Shown: in pieces, positions 35,618-44,505 of the stretch
Position numbering within the stretch: position 1 is the stretch's first letter
Layout of the letters: the number at the start of each line of letters is the position of its first letter
NCBI GenBank assembly: GCA_024998685.1
Contig: JACOEH010000004.1
Location: 1 to 64,000 of the forward strand
Reading direction: 5' to 3'
Source of the DNA: Nitrospira sp.
GTDB taxonomy: Bacteria > Nitrospirota > Nitrospiria > Nitrospirales > Nitrospiraceae
DNA length: 64,000 nt
The notes under the pieces: generated by a model
Database searches by the model: none
Told to the model about the DNA's origin: nothing
What the model saw: the letters and a program-made list of their open reading frames with translations, nothing else
Program-made: the position numbers and the translations under genes

Positions 35618-37646
35618 AAATCGCTCATCATCCAAGCCGGATATCACCCTATCGTGGACGCGAAGCGGGGATATCAACCGTCTGCTGTCGCGTGAATGGC
35701 TCGTGACGAATGGGTTGGGTGGATATTCGTCCACGACTGTTATGCAGGTCGCGACGCGCCGATACCACGGTCTATTCGTCCCGCATTTGCCGCGAGGTCG
35801 TACCATGGTGATTCCCCGCTTGGACGAGGAGTTGCGGATCGGAACCACCACAGTGCGGTTGAGCGGAGCCGAGTATGCAGACGGACGCCTGGATACCGAC
35901 ATGGTCCAACATCTCACCACCTTTTGCCGCGAGTGGCAAACCCCGATATGGCGGTTCTCATGCGAGGATCGAGAGGTCGTGAAGCGGATCATCATGCCCT
36001 ATGGGCAGAATACCGTGTATGTGGAATATCGATTGGAAGCGGGGGAGGCGGTCACCCTCCGCCTGCGGCCTTTCGTGACGTTTCGCATGCCCGACGCGCC
36101 GTTGAGCGAGGCGCGTAAGCCGCCGTTTCAGCTAATCATGGTCCGAGACCGGTATGAAATGCCGCTGTGCGAAGGGGTGGCCTCCTTGAAGTTTTGTCTG
36201 AGGCCTCAAGCAGGCGCCTTCGTGGCCGACACGTGCATCAGTCGCGATGTATCCTATCGCGTAGATCGCGATCGCGGCTCTCCGCACGTCGAGGATTTGG
36301 AAAGTCCCGGATATTTCACCGTGCAGTTGGATCGGGAACATCCGGTGTCCTTTGTGGCCAGCATGGAGCACTGGGAAAATCTCCAGCATGATGCCGACGC
36401 CGTATTTGCCGCCGAGTGCGCGCGGCTGCAGAAACTCGTGTCTCAGGATGACCGGGTACTCGATGATCGTCTTGAAACGCTCCTGTCCTTGGCGGCGGAT
36501 CAGTTCATTGTGTTTCCCGGCAGCCGTATGGAGGAGCACGCCTTTGCACAGGCCTCGGGAGACGATGCGCGGACCGTTATTGCCGGATACTATTGGTTTA
36601 CCGACTGGGGGCGAGATACGATGATTAGTTTGGAAGGGCTCACGCTGTGCACCGGTCGGCATCGAGAAGCTCGCGCGATTCTTCGCACATTCGCCCATTA
36701 CATCAAAGACGGACTTATTCCCAATCTATTCCCGGAGGGTGAACGCACGGGACTGTACAATACTGCGGATGCCACCTTGTGGTTCTTCCACGCACTTGAT
36801 CGGTATTACGACGTCACGAAAGACCGGGACACATTGATGGTGCTGTATCCGGCGTTGAAAGAAGTGATGGAACATCATGTGAAGGGGACCAGGTTTGGAA
36901 TCGGTGTCGACGAACAAGACGGCCTCTTAAAGGCCGGCGCACCGGACTACGCGTTGACGTGGATGGATGCCAAGGTAGAGGACTGGGTGGTGACCCCGAG
37001 GCGAGGCAAACCGGTGGAAATACAGGGGCTGTGGTACAACGCCGTTCGATTGATGGGGCGGTGGGCCAACGATTTGGGAGAACGATCTGATCGATGGGAT
37101 GGATTGGCGAAGCACATCGGGGACTCTTTCAACGATCGTTTTTGGTACGCATCGGGCGGGTATCTTTACGATATCGTGGACGGCGACACGGGCGACGACC
37201 CGAGTCTTCGACCCAATCAAATTCTCACGATGTCTTTGCGATATCCCGTCTTGCAGAAGGACCGATGGACACCTGTCCTCACTGTGGTGCGGGACAAGTT
37301 GTTGACGCCGTTCGGACTGCGCAGTCTTGCGCCGGGCAACCGCGACTATAAGCCGATGTACTTCGGAGATCTTCGCGCGCGCGATGCCGCTTACCATCAA
37401 GGCACTGTGTGGGCCTGGCTGATCGGCCATTTCATCGACGCCTCGCTGAAAGCCGGCGTGGACCGATCGGAATGTCGACGCCTCTTGGATGCGTTCGATT
37501 CCCACTTGGCCGATGACGGGATCGGGACCGTCAGCGAAATATTCGATGCCGATCCTCCTTATGCACCACGCGGGTGCATTGCGCAGGCCTGGAGTGTCGC
37601 CGAAGTGCTGCGCGCATACCAGGCCACGAGGTGCACGGCTCAATGA
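35610..37646 (+). CDS. Glycogen debranching enzyme (amylo-alpha-1,6-glucosidase)
   Basis: The product has 678 residues. It starts at ATG 35610, overlapping the treZ stop (ATGAGTGA); the longer frame upstream runs inside treZ. The N-terminal GDE_N part has WLVTNGLGGYSSTTVMQVAT and RRYHGLFVPH. The GDE_C (alpha/alpha)6-barrel has GYYWFTDWGRDTMISLEGLT and DATLWFFHALDRYYD, DYALTWMDAK and VEIQGLWYNA, and near the end QGTVWAWLIGHFIDA. This archaeal/bacterial GH133-type enzyme removes branch points so that TreY can use linear chains. Gene order fits glycogen-to-trehalose conversion. Confidence 0.93.
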   Translation: MSENRSSSKPDITLSWTRSGDINRLLSREWLVTNGLGGYSSTTVMQVATRRYHGLFVPHLPRGRTMVIPRLDEELRIGTTTVRLSGAEYADGRLDTDMVQHLTTFCREWQTPIWRFSCEDREVVKRIIMPYGQNTVYVEYRLEAGEAVTLRLRPFVTFRMPDAPLSEARKPPFQLIMVRDRYEMPLCEGVASLKFCLRPQAGAFVADTCISRDVSYRVDRDRGSPHVEDLESPGYFTVQLDREHPVSFVASMEHWENLQHDADAVFAAECARLQKLVSQDDRVLDDRLETLLSLAADQFIVFPGSRMEEHAFAQASGDDARTVIAGYYWFTDWGRDTMISLEGLTLCTGRHREARAILRTFAHYIKDGLIPNLFPEGERTGLYNTADATLWFFHALDRYYDVTKDRDTLMVLYPALKEVMEHHVKGTRFGIGVDEQDGLLKAGAPDYALTWMDAKVEDWVVTPRRGKPVEIQGLWYNAVRLMGRWANDLGERSDRWDGLAKHIGDSFNDRFWYASGGYLYDIVDGDTGDDPSLRPNQILTMSLRYPVLQKDRWTPVLTVVRDKLLTPFGLRSLAPGNRDYKPMYFGDLRARDAAYHQGTVWAWLIGHFIDASLKAGVDRSECRRLLDAFDSHLADDGIGTVSEIFDADPPYAPRGCIAQAWSVAEVLRAYQATRCTAQ

Positions 37647-38074
37647 AGAAAGAGCGCCACGGTTGTGCGCGTCGGCGAGATCCGCGCGGACGGGCGCTAG
37701 TCGATGAGCGCCCAGTGTCTTGGTAAGCCGGCAGTGTCTTATGTGAATGCCGCCCGTGGGCTTTTTCAGTATCCTGCCGAGGAACCGATGAGTATGGAAC
37801 TGCGGATCGGGATCGCCATCATGCGATCCGGAGTTTCCCAGAGCAAGTTGTCCCTGATGAGACAGATTGTCCGCAACCGCATTGCTGAGCTCGGTCATGA
37901 GCCTGTCACAGCCGACTGTGCCGGCGACGTGCCTCAGGTTTTCTAAGGTTAAATCGTCCGCAATTGTTGAAGGCCGATGGGAAGGACAAGGCAAAGTTTG
38001 TGCAGTTCTGCATAGGTCGGAGTCAGCCATGGAAGAAGTGATGAGATACCGCTAGGAAAGGGGAGGAAGAAGCT
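37647..38074. other. Intergenic stretch, no convincing gene
   Basis: A frame at 37704-37946 is open but has no ribosome site, and its composition is not protein-like. GC-rich hairpin-forming sequence just after the debranching gene (37655-37710) may end that transcript. Confidence 0.35.
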
Positions 38075-38683
38075 ATGGATTTCGTGACCAACATCGAAGA
38101 GATTCGAAAGCGAGCCCGCCGACATATTGAAGAAGGACCCGTCACAGAAGGGTATGCGCTGGATCGGAAGCAGGTGATCCGAGTGCTGAACGATGCGTTG
38201 GCCACCGAGTACATGTGCGTGCTTCGCTATCGATTTCACTATTTCATGGCGACAGGCATCCACTCGGCCTCGGTCGCCGAAGAATTTATGGAGCATGCTC
38301 GGGAGGAACAGGCGCATGCTGATCAGTTCGCGGAGCGAATCAAGCAGTTGGGAGGCAAGCCCGAACTTCATCCCTCCGTCATTGCAGAGCGTAGCCACAG
38401 CGAATATCGGGAAGGCACTTCTTTAGCCGATATGATCCGTGAAGATCTGATCGCCGAGCGTATTGCCATCGAGACCTATAGCGAAATGGTCCGGTACTTC
38501 GGCGATAAAGATACGACTTCCCGGGTCATGATGGAAGGTATCTTGGCGAAGGAGGAGGAGCACGCGGATGAGATGGCGGACTTATTATTTGCCGTGCAAC
38601 CGGATACAAACCAGGGTTCGCGGCGACTGTACTTCAGCGATGAGACTCTAGGGCGCGCGGAAAATGAACCAGTCAGATCGTGA
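38075..38683 (+). CDS. Bacterioferritin-like protein
   Basis: The 202-residue ferritin-like four-helix protein has the paired iron-ligand pattern: LNDALATEYMCVLRYRFHYF (Glu), EEFMEHAREEQAHADQFAER (Glu, His), EDLIAERIAIETYSEMVRYF (Glu) and KEEEHADEMADLL (Glu, His). It stores or oxidises iron in the cytoplasm and may protect from peroxide. GGGAGGAAG precedes the ATG. It is followed 48 bp later by the hemerythrin-type gene, so the two may be co-expressed. Confidence 0.9.
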   Translation: MDFVTNIEEIRKRARRHIEEGPVTEGYALDRKQVIRVLNDALATEYMCVLRYRFHYFMATGIHSASVAEEFMEHAREEQAHADQFAERIKQLGGKPELHPSVIAERSHSEYREGTSLADMIREDLIAERIAIETYSEMVRYFGDKDTTSRVMMEGILAKEEEHADEMADLLFAVQPDTNQGSRRLYFSDETLGRAENEPVRS

Positions 38684-38731
38684 GCAACGTCGGTGGGCAG
38701 CGCGGGCATAACAGACAAGAAGGAGGCTCCA

Positions 38732-39256
38732 ATGGCAAAGAAGCAACGGCAATCGAAAGACAACGAGGATTGGGATGAGAGGCAATCGGAGCAAGAGCCC
38801 GTCCATGCGCTGGAACTTTTGAAAGAAGATCATCGAAAAGTGGAACGGCTGTTTCAGTCGTTCGAAGAGGCGGACGGCCGGTCTCGGCAAGGGATTGCGG
38901 ATGAGGCCATCAAAGCCCTGGAGATCCATACGAAAATCGAGGAGAGCCTCGTGTACCCTGCCATCCGTGAAGCGACCGGTGAAGAAGATCTGGTCGATGA
39001 AGCCAATGAAGAACATCACGTCGTTGCATTGCTGATCAAGGAGCTGAAAAAAATGAAAGCGTCGGCCGAGGGTTACAAGGCCAAATTTACCGTGATGAGC
39101 GAGCTCGTGAAGCATCACATAGAAGAGGAAGAGAAGGAAATGTTTCCCGAAGCGGAGAATGCGGATATCGATTGGGAAGAACTAGGACAGGAAGCTCTCG
39201 GTATCAAAGAACGAATGATGTCAAAATCCTCCCGAGGCCGCCGCCGGGCCGCATAA
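38732..39256 (+). CDS. Hemerythrin-type HHE protein
   Basis: The product has 174 residues. It starts at ATG 38732 after AAGGAGGCTCC; the longer frame is not supported. HHE pattern: ALELLKEDHRKVERLFQSFE, KALEIHTKIEESLVYPAIRE, EANEEHHVVALLIKELKK and VKHHIEEEEKEMFPEAE. The His/Glu set of a non-haem di-iron centre is complete. It ends in a basic tail (SRGRRRAA). Paralogue of the 24528-25130 gene. Its neighbour upstream is the ferritin-like gene, which supports a role in iron or oxidative stress. Confidence 0.9.
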   Translation: MAKKQRQSKDNEDWDERQSEQEPVHALELLKEDHRKVERLFQSFEEADGRSRQGIADEAIKALEIHTKIEESLVYPAIREATGEEDLVDEANEEHHVVALLIKELKKMKASAEGYKAKFTVMSELVKHHIEEEEKEMFPEAENADIDWEELGQEALGIKERMMSKSSRGRRRAA

Positions 39257-39431
39257 GAAGCGCCCCCGCGCGCAAGCCGTCTTTTCGTCTCTGCCAATCT
39301 GTTCGGCAGACACGGGCTTGTATGCCTTTCCCCGACACAATCATTCATTGCCCCCGCGTCTCCTTCCATGAAGATTCGGACGTGGCGCAGCATTTGCGAA
39401 GTGGTAATTCTGAAAAGGAGGTGACAATCGC

Positions 39432-39875
39432 ATGACGAGCCGGAGATTCGCGCAATTTATCGGAGTGCTATTCCTGGCGGTAGGCCTCCTGGGGTTTATA
39501 CCAGGAGCCGTATCGACTCCTCACCCGAACGCTGTGCCGGGTTTATTTGCAGATGAGGGATATGGTCTTCTCTTCGGCCTGTTTCCCGTGAACTGGGTCC
39601 ACAATCTGGTTCATCTGGGAGTGGGCATTGCCAGCCTATCCTTCGCTCGGAGCGTCAGCAAGGCAAGAAGTTTTGCTCGTGGTCTGACATGGTTCTACGG
39701 CCTCCTGGCTGTAATGGGTACCATCCCACCGCTCAGCATGGCGTTCGGCCTCCTTCCTTTACATGGATGGGATGTATGGCTCCATGGCGGGACCGCCGTT
39801 CTTGCCGCTTACTATGGGTACGGCAAGCAAGCACATGCGGATGAAATAGCGGAAAGTTATCGCCGGGCCGCCTGA
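39432..39875 (+). CDS. DUF4383 membrane protein
   Basis: The product has 147 residues and four membrane helices: FAQFIGVLFLAVGLLGFIPG, LFPVNWVHNLVHLGVGIASL, a third around WFYGLLAVMGTIPPLSMAFG and a last one around GGTAVLAAYYGYG. NWVHNLVHLGxG is the family signature. An ideal AAGGAGGTGA site precedes the ATG. Function is unknown; the family is common in stress-adapted bacteria. A good terminator follows. Confidence 0.85.
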   Translation: MTSRRFAQFIGVLFLAVGLLGFIPGAVSTPHPNAVPGLFADEGYGLLFGLFPVNWVHNLVHLGVGIASLSFARSVSKARSFARGLTWFYGLLAVMGTIPPLSMAFGLLPLHGWDVWLHGGTAVLAAYYGYGKQAHADEIAESYRRAA

Positions 39876-39894
39876 TTTTCTCTCGCCTCGATGA

Positions 39895-39927
39895 GACAAC
39901 GGCGCCGGCCCGGCGCCGTTGTCTTTT
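39895..39927 (+). terminator. Intrinsic terminator after DUF4383
   Basis: A 13-bp GC-rich stem (39895-39907 with 39911-39923) with a 3-nt loop is followed by TTTT. It lies 20 bp after the stop. Confidence 0.85.
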
Positions 39928-40153
39928 CGTATATGGGTATGTTGCTCCAATGGACCGAGATAGCGGCGTATATGCGTGTATGTCACATCCCAGAGGGCGG
40001 TGGCTTCATGGAGGACCACAGCGCCCAGCACCACGGCGATGATGAGAGCATTTGTTATTCATTTCAGGTGTAAACGAAGGGTCTGCCTCTTGCACAAGAA
40101 CCTTAGAGACTCACATCATAATATTATGAGGAAAGCTGAGGGGGAGGAAGCCG

Positions 40154-40957
40154 ATGGCTATGTCGGAAAAAGAGCGGTACCAGACAAATACGCAGGACTT
40201 GGGATGGAACGAGGAACGAGCGGAGTTCGATCATCGAGACAATATCGGCGACGTGCAGCGGGTATTATCCGTCATTGCAGGAATGGTCTTCCTAGCCTCC
40301 GGGTTGTCCCGCCGCAACTGGTCGAGCGCGGCGCTGGTTACGATAGGAGGGGGGCTTCTCTATCGAGCGATAAGCGGCTATTGCCCCGCGTTAGGAGCCA
40401 TGGGAATCGATACGAGCGGCGGCAACCGGTTGGGCCGGCCGAGCAATACCAATCGATTGGGCCGTCGCAAAGTGCATACGGACCGCGCGACGAAAATTCA
40501 ACGGGCGATCGAGATCAATCGCCCAGCGAATGAAATATATCGGTTTTGGCGGTCATTGGATAATTTGCCACGGATCATGAGCCATCTTGATTCGGTACAA
40601 GTCATCGATGATCGACTGTCCCACTGGGTAGTGAAGACGATCCCCGGTGCCCCCAAGGTGGAGTGGGATGCCGAAATCATCAACGATGTGGAGAATCAAC
40701 GCCTCGGATGGAGATCGCTACAGGGCGCCGATGTTGACAATACCGGCTCTGTGGAGTTCAAGTCGGCAGGTGATGGACAGCGGACTTGGTTGACGGTGAC
40801 GTTGCAGTATGAACCACCGGGCGGCGAGCTGGGAACCGTCGTCGCCAAGTGGTTGGGGGAAGATCCGAATACGAAGATTGCCGAGGATCTGCAGCGATTC
40901 AAAGAAGAGATGGAGACGGGAATCTTTTCCCAGGCCGGCGGCGAAGAGAAAGCGTAG
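40154..40957 (+). CDS. DUF2892-SRPBCC fusion protein
   Basis: The product has 267 residues. The N-terminal part is a YgaP-like/DUF2892 membrane unit: RDNIGDVQRVLSVIAGMVFL, ALVTIGGGLLYRAISGYCPA. The C-terminal half is a START/polyketide-cyclase-type SRPBCC fold: IQRAIEINRPANEIYRFWRS, LDNLPRIMSHLDSVQVID, and a final GEDPNTKIAEDLQRFKEEME. It probably binds a lipid-like ligand near the membrane; that is inferred from the fold only. The C-terminal half is similar to the stand-alone SRPBCC protein at 56366-56815. The DsbA-like gene follows 5 bp after its stop. Confidence 0.85.
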   Translation: MAMSEKERYQTNTQDLGWNEERAEFDHRDNIGDVQRVLSVIAGMVFLASGLSRRNWSSAALVTIGGGLLYRAISGYCPALGAMGIDTSGGNRLGRPSNTNRLGRRKVHTDRATKIQRAIEINRPANEIYRFWRSLDNLPRIMSHLDSVQVIDDRLSHWVVKTIPGAPKVEWDAEIINDVENQRLGWRSLQGADVDNTGSVEFKSAGDGQRTWLTVTLQYEPPGGELGTVVAKWLGEDPNTKIAEDLQRFKEEMETGIFSQAGGEEKA

Positions 40958-40962
40958 GCGTT

Positions 40963-41517
40963 ATGCCTAAGGAGGTCCGCAGCATATGCGATCGCTATGA
41001 CCTCATTGTGTTGCCGGACGATCATGTGAGAGGGGGCGGAGCGGCGTCGGTGACCGTTATTATGTACTGCGATTTCGAATGTCCCGACTGCAGACAAGCC
41101 CAATCTCTCGTGAATAGATTGCATTCTCGATTCGCGGATCGTGTGCGCTTCGTGCACCGGCATTTTCCCCTCATGAAAAAACATCCGCACGCACAGCTCG
41201 CAGCGGAAGCCTCTGAAGCCGCCGCTTTGCAAGACCGCTTCTGGCCCATGCATGATTTACTGTTCCAAAACCAAGCACATCTCGATCTGGATGATCTCTA
41301 TATCTATGCTGCGATGACCGGGTTGGATGTTCCACATTTTAAAGACGACCTCCACGCAGGAGCCGGAATATTGAAAATCCGGCGCGATGTGCAGTCCGGC
41401 CATCGATGTGGAGTACAAGGGACGCCCACCTTCTTTGTGAATCATGTGTTGGTGTCGGACAGCGAGGAACTTGAGCAAACGGTATCGAGCCGATCAAAAA
41501 ACAATAATTGTGAATGA
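40963..41517 (+). CDS. DsbA-family thioredoxin-fold protein
   Basis: The 184-residue thioredoxin-fold protein has an active-site YCDFECPDCRQAQSLV (CxxC). The cis-Pro loop GVQGTPTFFVN and helical insert DRFWPMHDLLFQNQ are typical of the DSBA/Thioredoxin_4 group. No signal peptide is seen, so it may act in the cytoplasm or need a different start. ATG 40963 lies 5 bp after the previous stop, without a strong ribosome site, which suggests coupling to the SRPBCC gene. Confidence 0.85.
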   Translation: MPKEVRSICDRYDLIVLPDDHVRGGGAASVTVIMYCDFECPDCRQAQSLVNRLHSRFADRVRFVHRHFPLMKKHPHAQLAAEASEAAALQDRFWPMHDLLFQNQAHLDLDDLYIYAAMTGLDVPHFKDDLHAGAGILKIRRDVQSGHRCGVQGTPTFFVNHVLVSDSEELEQTVSSRSKNNNCE

Positions 41518-41663
41518 AAGTGCGGACGCTGGGATGGAAAGAAGGTCTGTCCGTGAGCGTGAGGGGACAGCTTGTCTCTTGAAACCCCATTCATCGCGTG
41601 AAGTGGCTCCGGTTGGTTGGACAGAATTTGGTCTTTCTTAAGTGGCGCCTCGCCGTATGCTGA

Positions 41664-42494
41664 CTACGCGGCCGTGAGCCAGATCGTCAGGTTGGTGCAG
41701 TACACCTGATCGGGCGTCTGGCCGCCAAGCGCTCGATGAGGTCGCTGCTGGTTATAGAATGTCAGATAGCGCGCCACGCCCTCACGCGCGGCGCCCACGG
41801 TCTCGTAGGCGTGGAGAGAGACCTCTTCATATTTGAGGCTCCGCCACAACCGTTCGACGAACACGTTGTCCCGCCAGCGTCCGGTCCCATCCATACTGAT
41901 CTGAATGCCGTGAGCTGTCAGGAGCCCGGTGAATTCCTGGCTCGTGAACTGGCACCCTTGCTCGGTGTTGAAGATCTCCGGGCAGCCATACCGGGTGACG
42001 GCCTCCCGCACCGCCTCCATGCAGAAGTCCGTCGTCAACGTATTGGACAGCCGCCACGCCAGCACTCGGCGACTGGCCCCGTCCATAATCGCACAGAGAT
42101 GGACGAAGCCGCGCGGCATCGGGATATAGGTGATATCCGCCGCCCACACGTGGTTTGGACGCGTGATCGTGAGCTGGCGCAGCAGATGGGGATAGATCCG
42201 GTGGGCGGGATGCCGTTGGCTGGTGCGGGGGGTGTGGTAGACCGCCGTGATCCCCATGCGCCGCATCAGCGTCGCCACATGGCGCCGTCCGACTCCATGG
42301 CCCTCGCCCCGGAGGACATCCCGGAGCATCCGGGCGCCGGCAAACGGATACTGCAGATGCAGCTCATCAATCCGGCGCATCAGGGCCAGCGTCTCCGACG
42401 ACACCGGCACGGCCTGGTAGTAGACCGTGGACCGGGCCAGCTTCAGCAGCTGGCATTGTCGCCCGACGGACAAGGGATGCGTACGGTCAATCAT
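41664..42494 (-). CDS. IS3-family transposase OrfB
   Basis: The 276-residue integrase-like transposase has an N-terminal HTH_21 region (DELHLQYPFAGARMLRDVL) and an rve core: VWAADITYIPMPRGF (first Asp), then EIFNTEQGCQFTSQEF and DNVFVERLWRSLKYEEV (Glu). The second catalytic Asp, normally NTDQG, reads NTEQG here, so the DDE triad is changed and the enzyme is probably inactive or weak. The start overlaps orfA by the ATGA arrangement. In this family the active form is usually an OrfAB fusion made by frameshifting. Confidence 0.93.
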   Translation of the reverse strand: MIDRTHPLSVGRQCQLLKLARSTVYYQAVPVSSETLALMRRIDELHLQYPFAGARMLRDVLRGEGHGVGRRHVATLMRRMGITAVYHTPRTSQRHPAHRIYPHLLRQLTITRPNHVWAADITYIPMPRGFVHLCAIMDGASRRVLAWRLSNTLTTDFCMEAVREAVTRYGCPEIFNTEQGCQFTSQEFTGLLTAHGIQISMDGTGRWRDNVFVERLWRSLKYEEVSLHAYETVGAAREGVARYLTFYNQQRPHRALGGQTPDQVYCTNLTIWLTAA

Positions 42495-42790
42495 CGCTGT
42501 ACGCTCAGCAAGCCCGCCTTGCTGAGCGCGCCGTCTAAAAAATCATTCTCCAACGCCAGTTGCCCGATCGTCGCATGAAGCGTCTTGAGATCCGGTGCCT
42601 CCGACGGGGGTTTTGTCCCGCCAAACACGTCCGCCGCCCGTCCTACCAGTTGCTGCTTCCATTCGGTGATCTGGGTGGGATGGACGCTGAATTGCTCGGC
42701 CAACTCGGCGAGCGTCTTATCACCTTTTACGGCGGCCAACGCCACCTGTGCCTTAAAGGTCGCTCCGTGATTCCGTCTCGTTCGTTTCAT
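42491..42790 (-). CDS. IS3-family OrfA (HTH protein)
   Basis: The 99-residue protein starts at ATG 42790 (MKRTRRNHGATFKAQVALAA). The HTH region (KTLAELAEQFSVHPTQITEW) and following leucine-rich coiled part (LKTLHATIGQLALENDFLDG) are typical of OrfA, which recognises the IS ends. It ends inside the orfB start. Confidence 0.92.
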   Translation of the reverse strand: MKRTRRNHGATFKAQVALAAVKGDKTLAELAEQFSVHPTQITEWKQQLVGRAADVFGGTKPPSEAPDLKTLHATIGQLALENDFLDGALSKAGLLSVQR

Positions 42791-42940
42791 TGCCTCGCTC
42801 CTCTCGTCAGCCACCTCGCGGGGGCGGAGGTGAAGCCAGGCTACCACTTACCACATTGTCCGAATTTCCGGCGCCCCCTCTCTGTACTGGCCGTCACGGC
42901 ATTGCGTCATTCACGACTATTCCTTATGGAGGCCTCCGGA

Positions 42941-43897
42941 TCAAGAGGGCACATGACTTCGCAACATGAATTCCTTGGGGTACGGATCGAAGTACACCTG
43001 ATCTTTTAAGTATGTGACGTGATAACTCTCGATGAAATGCTTCAACAACACGAGCGGCGCGACGAGCGGCACCAGCCTGTTGCGATAATCCTCGATCACG
43101 ACCGCCAATTCGGTTCTTTCGGACGCAGTAAGGATTTCTTTCAGATGCCCGACGATATGTTGAAGGACGTCGGTGTGCTTGCGCACCGTCGCTTTCACCG
43201 TTAACGCCTCCACGAAATCAAGGCCGTAGCGAACCACAAGGCCGGTGGGTGTATAACGGGCGGCACTCGCTACCAGACGACCGAGACGTTCGTAATGCTT
43301 ACGGCTATGCGAGAGAAGTAAATATTTGTGCCGAGTATGGAACTGAATCATGGCCGATGCGTCGGGCTCAGTAAGCATGAACTCGCGCCAACGTTGGTAG
43401 CCGAATACGCGGGCAATAAAATTTTCACGCAACGATAAGTCCAGCAAACGGCCTTCTTCCTCGACCGGGAGAAGAGGAAACGATTGACGAAAGGCTTGCG
43501 CAAACAAGCCAGTGCCGTTTCGATTCGGCATTCCATGTCGATTGTAAACTCGAACCCGTTCCAACCCGCAGCTCGGCGAATTCTTTTTGAAAACAAAGCC
43601 GCATAGGCCGACCGAATTTAGCTCCTGAAGCCGTCGCTTTGAAAAGGCTTCCATATGCTGAGTATGATCGTGTCCTGTGTTGATGGTGATCAGACGAGGA
43701 AAGGGAAGCGATCCCTCTAGACGCAGAGACTCGCGCGGCGTGCCGAGTCCGATCTCAACCTCCGGACAGACAGGCACCCATTCCACATGCCGTCCGAGCA
43801 TATCAACGAGGAACGCATCGCGCTTATGACCTCCATCGAATCGAACAGGTTCACCTAGCAAGCATCGACTGATGCCGAGACGTATAGGCATGTTCAT
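42941..43897 (-). CDS. DUF523-DUF1722 protein (YbgA-like)
   Basis: The 318-residue protein has two domains. N-terminal DUF523: IRLGISRCLLGEPVRFDGGH, VEWVPVCPEVEIGLGTPRES and FVFKKNSPSCGLERV (conserved Cys residues). C-terminal DUF1722: FHTRHKYLLLSHSRKHYERL and YLKDQVYFDPYPKEF. Function unknown; it often lies beside photolyase genes, as here (photolyase at 44506, two genes upstream). The Cys pattern suggests a metal or thiol site. It probably belongs to the photolyase operon. Confidence 0.88.
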   Translation of the reverse strand: MNMPIRLGISRCLLGEPVRFDGGHKRDAFLVDMLGRHVEWVPVCPEVEIGLGTPRESLRLEGSLPFPRLITINTGHDHTQHMEAFSKRRLQELNSVGLCGFVFKKNSPSCGLERVRVYNRHGMPNRNGTGLFAQAFRQSFPLLPVEEEGRLLDLSLRENFIARVFGYQRWREFMLTEPDASAMIQFHTRHKYLLLSHSRKHYERLGRLVASAARYTPTGLVVRYGLDFVEALTVKATVRKHTDVLQHIVGHLKEILTASERTELAVVIEDYRNRLVPLVAPLVLLKHFIESYHVTYLKDQVYFDPYPKEFMLRSHVPS

Positions 43898-43925
43898 GAA
43901 GTCGTGTCCCGAACGGTCGTAGATT

Positions 43926-44459
43926 TCACCGATCTAAGTGAGAGGCTGCCATGGAAAAGCGTCGCAGCTGCTCTGCCAATGTCTTCGCGATAAGCTGCAG
44001 ATCGAACGGCCAGGCATAGCGCAGTTCCACCCCAGGATGTTTTGACCGCAACTGATCCAAAATCTCCGGTATCTCTATTTGTGAGTGCGAGCCACCCGGC
44101 GTGAACATCGTGGTCAACACGGTAATGGAAGTCGCGCCTTGGCTAATCAAATCCTCCACCGCTTCTTCCAGTGTAGGCGCACAGAATTCATTGTAGGCAA
44201 CTGTAAATAGGGCTTCGGCCAGGTAGGGCTTTAGCACAGCCGCTACTGCCTCCAGTCCAGATTGATAGGAGTCTGTCGCCTTGGTTCTCGCCCAGCGTCG
44301 GATTGTCGTGTCCAGCTGGATCTCTTCGTCCGAGGGCGGTTGCTTCGATGCGCACCGTTGCGACTCCAACCGTTTCAATCTACTGACCAGCTCTTGGGGG
44401 CAATCTTTCGGAATGCCGCCATGACCGACCAGAATCACTCCCTGTTTGAATGCCGCCAT
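43926..44459 (-). CDS. CbiX/sirohydrochlorin-chelatase-like protein
   Basis: The product has 177 residues. It starts KQGVILVGHGGIPKDCPQEL, with the catalytic-type His in GHGG, and has EALFTVAYNEFCAPTLEEAV and ITVLTTMFTPGGSHSQIEIP, with a His in GGSHSQIE. This is the class-II chelatase fold, which inserts Co or Fe into sirohydrochlorin on the way to B12 or sirohaem. A B12-dependent regulator is encoded nearby (51607), so a cobalamin link is attractive, but it is only inferred. GAGGAG precedes the ATG. Confidence 0.8.
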   Translation of the reverse strand: MAAFKQGVILVGHGGIPKDCPQELVSRLKRLESQRCASKQPPSDEEIQLDTTIRRWARTKATDSYQSGLEAVAAVLKPYLAEALFTVAYNEFCAPTLEEAVEDLISQGATSITVLTTMFTPGGSHSQIEIPEILDQLRSKHPGVELRYAWPFDLQLIAKTLAEQLRRFSMAASHLDR

Positions 44460-44505
44460 CGTTATGCTCCTCTGATAAATTAGACTAGACGGAACGCTGC
44501 TGCCG

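Larger units (their letters stand above)
41618..42862 (-). mobile_element. IS3-family insertion sequence
   Basis: Two overlapping genes (orfA, orfB) on the minus strand make a typical IS3 element of about 1.24 kb. The ends are approximate. TGGACAG near 41618 and GTCC near 42861 give a weak inverted pair, both next to a TAAGTGG-type stretch. I see no clear target duplication. Confidence 0.8.

Noticed and set aside
37704-37946. 80-codon frame after the debranching gene
   Set aside because: No ribosome site, no recognisable pattern, and an unusual start context.
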